Shown here one piece after another: positions 9,536 to 18,097 of a stretch of 64,000 bases of DNA. Position 1 is the stretch's first letter; the number at the start of each line of letters is the position of its first letter. Position numbers and translations under genes: made by a program. Source of the stretch: Parvularcula sp964219355 (lineage in GTDB: Bacteria; Pseudomonadota; Alphaproteobacteria; Caulobacterales; Parvularculaceae); assembly GCA_964219355.1 (NCBI GenBank), contig CAXPOZ010000003.1:310001-374000 (forward strand). Direction: 5' to 3'. Under the pieces are notes generated by a model that saw only the letters and a program-made list of their open reading frames with translations, had not been told where the DNA came from and searched no databases.

Positions 9536-10447
9536 GTGGGGATCGACAAAGAGACGCGCGATGTCGTCCGCGACATCGCCGCCTACCCCGCGCTGGCGAA
9601 AGGCGACCCGGATATAAACAAGATCCGGGCCGCCTATAATGAGGTTTTCGCCGCATGGACGGCGCCCTCACTCGTACCGACTGAGGAGCACTGGATCGAG
9701 GAAGACGGGATCACGAGCCTCGTCATCCGTCCTCTGAACAAAACCGCCGGTGCCGGGACGATCATCTTCATCCATGGTGGCGGTTGGTCACTCGGCACGG
9801 CGCTCTGCTATGCGCCGTTGGGACGGCATCTTGCCGGTATCTCCGGCATGACGGTGATCCTGCCTGATTTCCCGCAAAGCCCGGAGGCTCCCTTCCCGGC
9901 CGCCTTCGATGCGCTGCGCTATTGGCTGGCCGCGAAATTAAATGATGCTGATGAGCCCTACTTCCTCTCAGGGGACAGTGCAGGCGCGACGCTCTCTGCT
10001 GTGCTCAGCCAGGAAGATGGCATCGCTGGCTATCTGGCCGGACAGGGGCTTCTTTATCCGGTGACAGATCTTCGGCTGGATGCGCGGTATCGTTCACGGC
10101 GGCGGTTCGGCTCGGGCAAATATTTCCTGACGACGGACGGGATCATCGGCGCAGCCATGATGTATCTGGGCACTAGCGGTGATGCGAATGATCCGCGCAT
10201 TTCGCCCATCCTGCAGGAGGACGTCTCGGCGAGCCCGCCGACCTTCTTCCTGTTCCCTGAATATGACCCCTTGCGCGATGAGGGCGAAGCCTATGCCCAG
10301 AAGCTCAAAAAGGCCGGGGTGCAAACTGAGATCAGAATTGCGCGCCAGACTATCCATGGCTGCGCCTCCTTCAGCGGGCGCATTCCTGCCGGACGGGTCG
10401 GCATGGAGCAGATGGCAAAAATTTTTCAGGAATGGGCCACAGTCTGA
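9536..10447 (+). CDS. Alpha/beta hydrolase of the HSL (family IV) esterase type
   Basis: A 303-residue cytoplasmic esterase-like protein. The oxyanion-hole motif HGGGW (residues 80-84) and the nucleophile elbow GDSAG (Ser148) identify the hormone-sensitive-lipase group. The acid probably lies in EYDPLRDEG and the base in IHGCASF. I chose a GTG start at 9536, which begins one base after the receptor's stop codon and is probably translationally coupled; longer readings overlap the receptor's barrel-coding sequence. Relatives hydrolyse short-chain esters or lactones. If the receptor at 7356-9534 imports an esterified compound, this enzyme could process it, but that is inference. Confidence 0.82.
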   Translation: MGIDKETRDVVRDIAAYPALAKGDPDINKIRAAYNEVFAAWTAPSLVPTEEHWIEEDGITSLVIRPLNKTAGAGTIIFIHGGGWSLGTALCYAPLGRHLAGISGMTVILPDFPQSPEAPFPAAFDALRYWLAAKLNDADEPYFLSGDSAGATLSAVLSQEDGIAGYLAGQGLLYPVTDLRLDARYRSRRRFGSGKYFLTTDGIIGAAMMYLGTSGDANDPRISPILQEDVSASPPTFFLFPEYDPLRDEGEAYAQKLKKAGVQTEIRIARQTIHGCASFSGRIPAGRVGMEQMAKIFQEWATV

Positions 10448-10510
10448 CGCTGTCGGTCAGTAAGCTATTGAGCCGCAAGCCCAACGCCGTATAAGGGCTC
10501 TCTTTCTGCC

Positions 10511-10598
10511 GGAGGAGTGGCAGAGTGGTCGAATGCGGCGGTCTTGAAAACCGTTGGGCTTCACGGTCCCGGGGGTTCGAATCCCTCCTCCTCCGCCA
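10511..10598 (+). tRNA. tRNA-Ser (anticodon UGA)
   Basis: The acceptor stem GGAGGAG (10511-10517) pairs perfectly with CTCCTCC (10588-10594), followed by discriminator G and an encoded CCA. The anticodon loop CTTGAAA gives anticodon TGA at 10545-10547. The T-loop TTCGAAT lies at 10576-10582. A long variable arm, as expected for class II tRNA-Ser, brings the length to 88 nt. A run of seven T residues at 10601-10607 could end transcription. Confidence 0.97.
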
Positions 10599-10799
10599 TA
10601 TTTTTTTAGAGAGATATGAGTTTCAGCGCTCGGTGAGGCATTACTGCCCCCCACACACCGTTGCATGATCATACTCCTGCCGCTTTTCCTCGAGACATTT
10701 TAGGCTAATTTGACCACCCCAAAGGAGATGACTGGCGTTCAGGCCCGAACTCTCCCTAAATTACCGCTTCACCCTTCAAACTCTCAGAGCAAACTAAAG

Positions 10800-11966
10800 A
10801 TGCACGACTTTCACGCCCTTCGCCGCCTGCCCCCTTACGTCTTTTCCGAAGTGAACAAGATGAAAGCGGCGGCGCGTAAAGCGGGCCGTGACGTCATCGA
10901 TCTCGGCATGGGCAATCCGGACCTGCCGACCCCGGACTTTATCGTCGACAAGCTCTGCGATGTGGTGCGCGATCCCAAGACCCACCGCTATTCGGCCTCG
11001 AAGGGTATCCCGGGGCTGCGGGCCGCGCAGGCGCGCTATTACCAGCGGCGCTTTGACGTGAGGCTCGATCCCGAAACGCAGGTCGTCGCGACGCTCGGCT
11101 CGAAAGAAGGTTTTGCCAATATGGCCTCGGCGATCACGGCGCCGGGCGATGTCATCCTTGCGCCAAACCCGTCCTATCCGATCCATGCCTTCGGTTTCAT
11201 CATGGCCGGCGGGGTGATGCGCGCTTTGCCCGCTGCCCCGACGGAAGAGGTCTTCCGCGAGGCAGAGAAGGCGGTCAAATATTCCGTTCCCAAACCGATT
11301 GCCATGGTGCTGAATTATCCGGCAAACCCGACCGCCTATGTCGCAAGCCGGGACTTCTACCGTGAGGCCGTGCGGTTCGCGAAAAAGCATGAGCTCTTCA
11401 TCCTCTCGGACCTTGCCTATGCGGAGATCTATTTCGGCGAGCCGCCCTGCTCCATCCTTGAGATTGACGGCGCGATGGATGTCGCAGTCGAGTTCACGTC
11501 TGTCTCCAAAACCTTCTCGATGCCGGGCTGGCGGATCGGTTTTGCCGTCGGCAATGAGACGCTGATCGCCGCCCTGACGCGGATCAAATCCTATCTCGAT
11601 TATGGTGCCTTCACCCCGATTCAGGTGGCGGCCATCGCCGCGCTCGACCATTCGGAGGAATGCGGCCAGCAAGTGCGGGAGGTCTACCGCAAACGGCTCG
11701 ATGTCCTGATCGACACGTTTGGCAGAGCCGGCTGGACCATTCCGCGGCCCGACGCCAGCATGTTTGCCTGGGCCCCGATCCCGGAAGTCTTCGGCTCGGA
11801 CAGTCTGGAATTCTCAAAGCACCTGCTCGAGGCTGGCGACGTTGCCGTCAGCCCCGGTGTGGGCTTTGGTGAACGCGGCGAAGGTTTCGTCCGTGTGGCA
11901 CTCGTTGAGAATGAACAGCGCATCCGTCAGGCCGCGAAGGGCGTGGCAAAAGCACTGTCCCAATAA
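10800..11966 (+). CDS. alaC: AlaC-type alanine/glutamate aminotransferase (PLP fold type I)
   Basis: A 388-residue cytoplasmic aminotransferase. The N-terminus (LRRLPPYVFSEVNKMK, IDLGMGNPDLPTP), the SYPIH stretch and the PLP-lysine region SVSKTFSMPGWRIGFAVG match E. coli AlaC, which interconverts pyruvate and alanine with glutamate. I chose the ATG at 10800, where homology starts; an in-frame TTG at 10710 and ATG at 10728 would add a non-conserved leader. The 201 bases between the tRNA and this start hold no gene I can support. LL-diaminopimelate aminotransferases share this fold, so the substrate is slightly uncertain. Confidence 0.85.
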   Translation: MHDFHALRRLPPYVFSEVNKMKAAARKAGRDVIDLGMGNPDLPTPDFIVDKLCDVVRDPKTHRYSASKGIPGLRAAQARYYQRRFDVRLDPETQVVATLGSKEGFANMASAITAPGDVILAPNPSYPIHAFGFIMAGGVMRALPAAPTEEVFREAEKAVKYSVPKPIAMVLNYPANPTAYVASRDFYREAVRFAKKHELFILSDLAYAEIYFGEPPCSILEIDGAMDVAVEFTSVSKTFSMPGWRIGFAVGNETLIAALTRIKSYLDYGAFTPIQVAAIAALDHSEECGQQVREVYRKRLDVLIDTFGRAGWTIPRPDASMFAWAPIPEVFGSDSLEFSKHLLEAGDVAVSPGVGFGERGEGFVRVALVENEQRIRQAAKGVAKALSQ

Positions 11967-11969
11967 CCC

Positions 11970-13808
11970 CTAGTCTTCCGAGGTCAGACGGTCATAGGCC
12001 GCCGCGATCCAGAAGAAGGGCGCGTTCCAGTTGATCGCGACCTCGTTCAGCGAATAGGCGCGATAATCATCGGCATAGCAAGTCTGCATCACGCAGCCCT
12101 GCTCTTTGAGTTCCTGAATGACCTCATCGGGAGCATTGGCGCCATTGGGGCCACCGGCCAGCGCACCGGGCGGCGGGGGCGGCAGATCCTCATTAAGGAC
12201 GCGCAGCCAGAAGCGGTGATGCGGCGCCTTCATCGGGTTCTCGCCATAGCCCGCAACATAGGACTGTTTCAGCGGGTTCCGCCCCAGAAGGTAATCGAGA
12301 ACGCCTGTCAGAGCTTTGAAATATTCATCCTTGCCCGTTAGGTTATAGGCATAGGCGAGGATGATGCCGCGGTTCGACATGTCGCCATTCGAGCCCCAAT
12401 TATAGGAGCGGGAGAACGGTACCCCATAACCTTCCGCCTCGGCCTCAGCCGCAAAACGATCCGCGGTCTCGAACAACCGGGACTCCGCCAGCTCGATTTC
12501 CTCCGCTGACAGATCGCTATCCGCGACCAGCAGCGAGAGCGTGCCGAGCACATCGACCGAGCCCCAGCTGATATCCCGGCCATTCGCCACGCCCGGCATG
12601 GAAAGAAAATATTTCGAGCCGCGCATATCCTCCTCATAAGAAGGCTTTCCCGTCGCAAGATAAAGCTCGGTGGCCGCCCAGTAGAATTCGTCCTCTAACT
12701 GACCATCTCCATAGCCGCCACTGCCCCCATCGGTGACCGTAATCGGAAAGATGTCCGGCAGGCGCTTGGCCGCCGCATAGGCGCGCTCTGCCGCATCAAG
12801 GCATCTGGCCGCAAAGGCGCCGTCGAGCCCCCGCCAGATCCGCGCGCATTGCGCGGCCGTTGCCGCGAGATTAAGCGACGCAGCAGTCGACGGATAATGA
12901 AGATAACGCGTTGCGGGATCCTCATGCGGCGGGGTCGGCAGCGCCGTCCAGTACTCATCCGCCATCTTGTGATGCGCCATGCCGGAGGCATCGACTTCAT
13001 CAAAGACCAGCGCATCAAGGTTCCGGTACTGATTACCCCGCGGCAGTCTGAGCGTCGTCCCTTCCGGCACCTGCATGGCCAGCATGAACTCCATCTCCCA
13101 GCGGGCCTCATCGAGCAGATCGCTAACGCCATTGCCAGCTTCGGGGATACGGACGTCGCCGTCCATGAAGCTCGGTGCGCCCTTCGCCCATTCATAGTAA
13201 TTCAGCAGGGTCCAGACTGAGATGCCGCCATTGACGACATATTTCCCCTGATCCCCTGCATCGTACCAGCCGCGTGAGACATCGAGCGTATAAGGACAAC
13301 CGCCCCAGTCATTGCCGCGCACATCCTCCGGCCCGTAACAGGTCGCCTCATCCGGATCATGCGCGGTCGGGCGGGCCCAGACTTCGCCGACATATTCAGC
13401 CTCAATCGGCGCGCTCGCCCGCTGGTGATAGAAGAAGGCCAGCGCATCATATTTCAGGTTGTCATAAACCTCCGTACCGATATCAAACGGCACGCTGGTC
13501 TCTCCACCAGCCTGAAGGACATAGCCCTCACCCGCCATCTTCAGGGAGGAGAAATCGATCCGGTGGACATGCTGACCCGAGGCCGCGTCATCGCCGAAGA
13601 CCTCGCTCTCGCCTTCGGCCAGCACCTCGCCCGACGCATCTACAACCTGCCAGACTAGCGGCGCCGTCGCCTCGGTGATGACAGTCGCCCCCTTGGGCGC
13701 TTTGGGCAGGAAGCCATGCTGGTTGAGATCCACCGAAGTCGCGCCCACAGGTTCGGCGCAAACCGCACTCATCAGACCGCACGTTAGCGCTATCATTTCT
13801 GGTCCCAT
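11970..13808 (-). CDS. Glycoside hydrolase family 9 endoglucanase/cellulase
   Basis: A 612-residue secreted enzyme. A short signal peptide (about 1-24) precedes a CelD-type immunoglobulin-like domain (about 25-110) and a GH9 (alpha/alpha)6 barrel (about 115-610). The catalytic aspartates are in GWYDAGDQGKY (Asp183 and Asp186) and the proton donor is Glu589 in NEVAINWNAP. A proline-rich insert (DLPPPPPGALAGG) occurs near the C-terminus. The start is preceded by the strong Shine-Dalgarno AGGAGG. The gene is divergent from the sugar porter across a gap with a LacI-type operator, and a second operator-like sequence lies within its signal-peptide codons. The role is endo-attack on beta-1,4-glucan or a mixed-linkage polymer. 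It converges on alaC with a 3-bp gap. Confidence 0.93.
   Translation of the reverse strand: MGPEMIALTCGLMSAVCAEPVGATSVDLNQHGFLPKAPKGATVITEATAPLVWQVVDASGEVLAEGESEVFGDDAASGQHVHRIDFSSLKMAGEGYVLQAGGETSVPFDIGTEVYDNLKYDALAFFYHQRASAPIEAEYVGEVWARPTAHDPDEATCYGPEDVRGNDWGGCPYTLDVSRGWYDAGDQGKYVVNGGISVWTLLNYYEWAKGAPSFMDGDVRIPEAGNGVSDLLDEARWEMEFMLAMQVPEGTTLRLPRGNQYRNLDALVFDEVDASGMAHHKMADEYWTALPTPPHEDPATRYLHYPSTAASLNLAATAAQCARIWRGLDGAFAARCLDAAERAYAAAKRLPDIFPITVTDGGSGGYGDGQLEDEFYWAATELYLATGKPSYEEDMRGSKYFLSMPGVANGRDISWGSVDVLGTLSLLVADSDLSAEEIELAESRLFETADRFAAEAEAEGYGVPFSRSYNWGSNGDMSNRGIILAYAYNLTGKDEYFKALTGVLDYLLGRNPLKQSYVAGYGENPMKAPHHRFWLRVLNEDLPPPPPGALAGGPNGANAPDEVIQELKEQGCVMQTCYADDYRAYSLNEVAINWNAPFFWIAAAYDRLTSED
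13782..13795. promoter_or_regulatory. LacI-type operator-like site inside the GH9 signal-peptide codons
   Basis: CGTTAGCGCTATCA matches the window-wide consensus TGTTAGCGCTAACA at 12 of 14 positions. It lies 13 bp inside the GH9 gene and about 190 bp from the intergenic operator at 13983-13998, a spacing compatible with looping. It could be a chance match in coding sequence. Confidence 0.4.
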
Positions 13809-13982
13809 TTCCTCGCCTCCTGAGCGGCCTGCAAACGGCCATCGCCATGTTTTATTGTCCGGGTTAGGGAAAGGTCGTCGGTGCGCGGAGCCGCGTCAAC
13901 CCTGCAAAATCGTCCTTTTCGGCTCACGAGGCAGGGTTTTCAACGAATTCCGATTGCCTCTGCGGCAGAACCGGCTAGGGTT

Positions 13983-13998
13983 ATGTTAGCCCTAACAT
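13983..13998. promoter_or_regulatory. LacI-type operator between GH9 and the sugar porter
   Basis: ATGTTAG and CTAACAT form a perfect 7-bp inverted repeat around CC. The 14-bp core at 13984-13997 differs from the consensus palindrome TGTTAGCGCTAACA at one position. It sits 77 bp before the sugar-porter start codon in the divergent intergenic region, as expected for a repressor site. Confidence 0.65.
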
Positions 13999-14074
13999 TC
14001 AAGAACCGGGGCACATTTTCGAATGCGGCAACCCGGCGCAGAAATGCCCGGCGGCACCGCGATAGGGAGGCATT

Positions 14075-15580
14075 GTGAGTACCACCACCGCATCGGCCGA
14101 GGATACGGCCAATCAGACGAATATGCCATTCGTCATCCTGATCAGTGTCGTCGCCACGATTGGCGGCTTCCTCTTTGGCTTTGACAGCGGCGTCATCAAC
14201 GGCACCGTCGATGGCCTGCAGATCGCATTCAATTCCGACAGCGTCGGCACCGGCTTCAACGTCGCCTCGATGCTGCTCGGCTGTGCCGCAGGCGCCCTTC
14301 TCGCCGGGACACTCTCCGACCTTTTCGGACGCCGGACCATGATGATCGTCGCAGCGATCTTCTTCATTGTCTCAGCATGGGGCTCCGGCATCGCAAACAG
14401 CTCTGGCGAGTTCATTATCTACAGGGTGATCGGCGGCTTCGCTGTCGGCGCGGCCAGCGTCATGGCCCCAGCCTATATTTCGGAAGTCGCCCCGGCAAAA
14501 TATCGCGGCCGGCTCTCCTCGATCCAGCAGGTCGCCATCATTTTCGGCCTCTTCCTCGCCTTCCTGTCCAACTTCCTGATTGCCGGTGCCGCAGGCGCAT
14601 CGACCAATGAATGGCTCGGTGGCTACGAAGCATGGCGCTGGATGTTCTGGGTAGAACTTATTCCGGCGGGCGTCTTCCTCGTCGCCCTCCTCTTTATCCC
14701 GGAAAGCCCGCGCTTCCTCGTCGCCCGCGATAAGGAAGACAAGGCGCTCGGCATCCTGCAGAAAGTCTCGGGCCTTGTCCGCGGCCAGCAGAAGGTCGAT
14801 GAGATCAAGGACTCGCTGGCCAACGACCACAAGCCGCGCATCACGGACATTTTCGGCGGCGCGGCAGTTCTCAAACCCATCGTCTGGGTCGGGATCGGCC
14901 TTGCTGTCTTCCAACAGCTCGTCGGCATCAACGTCATCTTCTATTATGGCGCCGTGCTTTGGCAGGCCGCAGGCTTCAGCGAAAGCGATGCCCTAATGCA
15001 GAACGTCCTGTCGGGTGGTCTGTCGATCGGTGCCGTGATTGTCGGCCTCTTGGTCATTGACCGGATCGGCCGTAAGCCGATGCTGGCTATCGGCTCCCTC
15101 GGCATGGCGGTCACGCTCGGTCTGGTTGCTTACGCCTTCTCGACGGGCACGGCCTATTTCGATGGTGATGTCATCGCTGCGGGCACACAGCTCGCCAATG
15201 GCACCGTCTATGAGGTGGAAACCGTCCTTGAAGGGAACATCGTCGATCTGACCCCGGAAATGGGTCAGCTCGCCCTTTATGCCGCGCTTGCCTATGTGAT
15301 GTTCTTCAACTTCTCATGGGGCCCGGTCATGTGGGTGATGCTGGGCGAGATGTTCCCGAACCAGCTTCGGGGCTCCGGCCTCGCCGTCGCAGGTCTCTTC
15401 CAGTGGCTTGCGAACTTCCTGATCACCATGACCTTCCCGATCATGCTGGCCGCCAAAGGCTTCGGCCTGGTCGGCGCCTATGGCGTCTACTGTGTCGGCG
15501 CGATCGTCTCATTCCTCTTCGTCATCTGGGCCGTCAAGGAAACCAAAGGCAAAGAGCTAGAGGACATGACGGATCACTGA
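14075..15580 (+). CDS. MFS sugar porter (XylE/GLUT-like sugar:H+ symporter)
   Basis: A 501-residue inner-membrane transporter with about 12 predicted membrane segments. Sugar-porter signatures are present: GFLFGFDSGVINGT in helix 1, DLFGRRTMM between helices 2 and 3, PESPRFLV after helix 6 and DRIGRKPMLAIG between helices 8 and 9. An insert of about 40 residues between late helices (FDGDVIAAG through ALYAALAY) resembles that of bacterial XylE-like porters. The start is GTG, preceded by AGGGAGG (14064-14070). The xylose and glucan enzymes around it suggest uptake of xylose, glucose or a short oligosaccharide from the periplasm; the substrate is inferred from context only. Confidence 0.9.
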   Translation: MSTTTASAEDTANQTNMPFVILISVVATIGGFLFGFDSGVINGTVDGLQIAFNSDSVGTGFNVASMLLGCAAGALLAGTLSDLFGRRTMMIVAAIFFIVSAWGSGIANSSGEFIIYRVIGGFAVGAASVMAPAYISEVAPAKYRGRLSSIQQVAIIFGLFLAFLSNFLIAGAAGASTNEWLGGYEAWRWMFWVELIPAGVFLVALLFIPESPRFLVARDKEDKALGILQKVSGLVRGQQKVDEIKDSLANDHKPRITDIFGGAAVLKPIVWVGIGLAVFQQLVGINVIFYYGAVLWQAAGFSESDALMQNVLSGGLSIGAVIVGLLVIDRIGRKPMLAIGSLGMAVTLGLVAYAFSTGTAYFDGDVIAAGTQLANGTVYEVETVLEGNIVDLTPEMGQLALYAALAYVMFFNFSWGPVMWVMLGEMFPNQLRGSGLAVAGLFQWLANFLITMTFPIMLAAKGFGLVGAYGVYCVGAIVSFLFVIWAVKETKGKELEDMTDH

Positions 15581-15594
15581 GTCGTCCCTCGACT

Positions 15595-15624
15595 GAGCGG
15601 GCTCTTCGGGGCCCGCTCTTTTTT
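15595..15624 (+). terminator. Intrinsic terminator after the sugar porter
   Basis: GAGCGGGC (15595-15602) pairs with GCCCGCTC (15611-15618) across an 8-base loop and is followed by six T residues. It lies 15 bp after the porter stop codon, separating it from the GH3 genes. Confidence 0.9.
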
Positions 15625-15669
15625 CATTCAATTACTCACCTGATAACTCATCTGAGTACGGAGATGATG

Positions 15670-18072
15670 ATGGCTATGCTTAACACCTCAATGACCAAAA
15701 ATTTTCTTGCTGTAACAGTCAGCATTGCTGCGCTTACAGGCCTCGCCTTGCCTGCCGCTTCCGCCGCAATCGCGGAAAGCACGGTCACGGCGCAGGACAC
15801 CCCGCTTTATAAACAGGCCGATGCCGACACTGATGCGCGGATCGAGGACCTCCTCTCCCGCATGACGCTCGAAGAGAAGATCGTTCAGATCACGACGATC
15901 TGGACCAACAAGACCGATGTCTTCGACGATGACGGCAATTTTGATCCGGAAAAAGCCAAAGAGAAATTCCCCAACGGCATCGGCCATTTTGCTCGCCCGA
16001 ATGACCTTAGCGGCCCGTCGAGCCCGCTTGAACGTCCGTTCCGGGATGAACGCAACACGGTCGCCCTCACCAACGCCATCCAGAAATACGCCGCCGAGGA
16101 AACCCGGCTGGGCATCCCGGTCCTGTTCCACGAAGAGGGCTTGCACGGCTATGCGGCGCGCGGGGCAACATCCTTCCCGCAGGCCATCGCGCTTGCCTCC
16201 AGCTGGGATCCTGAGCTGCTCAGACAAGTCTACACCATCGCCGGCCGAGAGATCCGGGCGCGCGGCGCCCACCTCGTTCTATCTCCTGTCGTCGATGTCT
16301 CGCGCGATCCGCGCTGGGGCCGTATCGAAGAGACCTATGGCGAAGACCCCTATCTCGTCGGGGAGCTGGGTGTTGCCGCCGTGCGCGGCTTCCAGGGGGA
16401 TGAGCTTCCTCTCGCTGACGGCAAAGTGCTCGCCACCCTCAAACACATGACCGGGCACGGACAGCCCGAAAGCGGCACCAATGTCGGCCCGTCGAATATT
16501 TCTGAGCGCATTCTTCGCGAAGCGTTCTTCCCCCCCTTCGAACAGGTCGTGCAGCGCACGAATATCCTCAGCCTGATGGCCTCCTATAACGAGATCGACG
16601 GCGTTCCGTCGCACGCCAATGGCTGGCTTCTCAATGATATCCTGCGCGGCGAATGGGGCTTCGAAGGTGGGGTCGTCAGTGACTATTGGGGCATCGACGA
16701 TCTCGTCCGCCTGCACCATGTCGAACCCGACCTTGAAGGTGCTGCCGTCCGTTCACTCAAAGCCGGGGTCGACTTCGATCTGCCTGACGGTCAGGCGTTC
16801 GTCTTCCTGCCCAAAGCGCTGGAGGAAGGCAAAGTCTCAATGGACGAGATCGACACGGCCGTCCGCCGGATGCTGCGCATCAAATTCGAGGCGGGCCTAT
16901 TTGAGAACCCGTATTCAGATGCGGACTATGCCGAAGAGATCACCGACAATGACGAGGCTCGGGCGCTGGCTGAAGAAGCTGCCCGCAAATCTGTCGTGCT
17001 CCTCAAGAATGACGGCCTCCTTCCGCTGACCGCAAGCGATTACAAGCGTATTGCCGTCATAGGCCCGAATGCGGATGCAACCCGCCTCGGCGGCTATTCC
17101 GACGTCCCGACCCGCGTGATCAACGTGCTTGATGGCATCAAGGCCGAAGTCGGTGACGATGCGGAGATCGTCCATCATCAGGGTGTGAAGATCGTCGAGG
17201 AAGGCGACTGGTGGCGCGATGAGATTGTGCCTGCCGACCGCGACGAAAACCTCGCCATGATCAAGCAGGCGGTCCGTACCGCCCGCAAGGCTGACCTCAT
17301 CATCCTTGTTATTGGCGGCACCGAAGCCACCTCGCGTGAGGGCTGGGCCGATAACCACCTTGGCGACCGCACCGATATCGAACTCGTCGGTGAGCAGAAG
17401 GAACTGGCTGAAGCCATGTTCAAGCTCGGCAAGCCGGTGGTCACGGTGCTGATCAATGGTAAACCACTCGGTGTCGATGATGTGGCCGAGAAAACCGACG
17501 CGCTCGTCGAGGGCTGGTATCTCGGTCAGGAAGGCGGCACCGCCATGGCCGAGATCCTTTTTGGCAAGGCAAATCCGGGCGGCAAGCTGCCAGTCACGAT
17601 TGCCCGCAGCGTCGGGCAGTTGCCGCTTCTCTATAACCGCAAGCCGAGCGCCCTTCGCGGCTATCTTTTTGATACGACCGAACCGCTTTATCCCTTCGGC
17701 TACGGGCTGAGCTACACGACTTTCGAGATTTCCGAGCCCACTTTATCGGCGAGTACGATTGGCACGGACGGAACCGTCACGGTCTCGGCCAGCGTCACCA
17801 ACACAGGTGACATGGAAGGCGATGAAGTCGTCCAGCTTTATATCCGCGACGAGGTCAGCTCGGTCACACGGCCGGTCAAGGAGCTTCGCGGTTTTGAGCG
17901 CATTACGCTCGCACCGGGTGAGAGCAAGACGGTTGAGTTCGAGCTAGGCGAAGAGGATTTCCGGATGTGGGACGCGCAGATGAAGCGCGTTGTTGAACCG
18001 GGCACCTTCCAGATTATGGTGGGCCCGAATTCGGTCGATCTGAAATCCGTCGCACTCGAGATCACGGGCTGA
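15670..18072 (+). CDS. Glycoside hydrolase family 3 beta-glucosidase/beta-xylosidase
   Basis: An 800-residue periplasmic enzyme. A signal peptide (to about residue 34) is followed by the GH3 TIM-barrel domain, the alpha/beta sandwich (KSVVLLKNDGLLPL onward) and a C-terminal fibronectin-III-like domain (VTVSASVTNTGDMEGDEVV). The nucleophile is Asp338 in GGVVSDYWGI. Four closely spaced in-frame ATGs occur; I prefer 15670, six bases after the GGAG, over 15664. It removes terminal glucose or xylose from oligosaccharides. The next GH3 gene begins 25 bp after its stop, so the two are probably co-transcribed. Confidence 0.92.
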   Translation: MAMLNTSMTKNFLAVTVSIAALTGLALPAASAAIAESTVTAQDTPLYKQADADTDARIEDLLSRMTLEEKIVQITTIWTNKTDVFDDDGNFDPEKAKEKFPNGIGHFARPNDLSGPSSPLERPFRDERNTVALTNAIQKYAAEETRLGIPVLFHEEGLHGYAARGATSFPQAIALASSWDPELLRQVYTIAGREIRARGAHLVLSPVVDVSRDPRWGRIEETYGEDPYLVGELGVAAVRGFQGDELPLADGKVLATLKHMTGHGQPESGTNVGPSNISERILREAFFPPFEQVVQRTNILSLMASYNEIDGVPSHANGWLLNDILRGEWGFEGGVVSDYWGIDDLVRLHHVEPDLEGAAVRSLKAGVDFDLPDGQAFVFLPKALEEGKVSMDEIDTAVRRMLRIKFEAGLFENPYSDADYAEEITDNDEARALAEEAARKSVVLLKNDGLLPLTASDYKRIAVIGPNADATRLGGYSDVPTRVINVLDGIKAEVGDDAEIVHHQGVKIVEEGDWWRDEIVPADRDENLAMIKQAVRTARKADLIILVIGGTEATSREGWADNHLGDRTDIELVGEQKELAEAMFKLGKPVVTVLINGKPLGVDDVAEKTDALVEGWYLGQEGGTAMAEILFGKANPGGKLPVTIARSVGQLPLLYNRKPSALRGYLFDTTEPLYPFGYGLSYTTFEISEPTLSASTIGTDGTVTVSASVTNTGDMEGDEVVQLYIRDEVSSVTRPVKELRGFERITLAPGESKTVEFELGEEDFRMWDAQMKRVVEPGTFQIMVGPNSVDLKSVALEITG

Positions 18073-18097
18073 ACGGCCGGACAAGGGAGAGATTATC

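Noticed and set aside
10794..11672. A 292-codon open frame antisense to the aminotransferase gene
   Set aside because: Shadow of alaC; arginine-rich and without motifs.
15316..15669. An N-terminal extension of the GH3 frame that overlaps the sugar porter
   Set aside because: It would run through the porter gene and its terminator; a signal peptide and Shine-Dalgarno fix the start near 15670.
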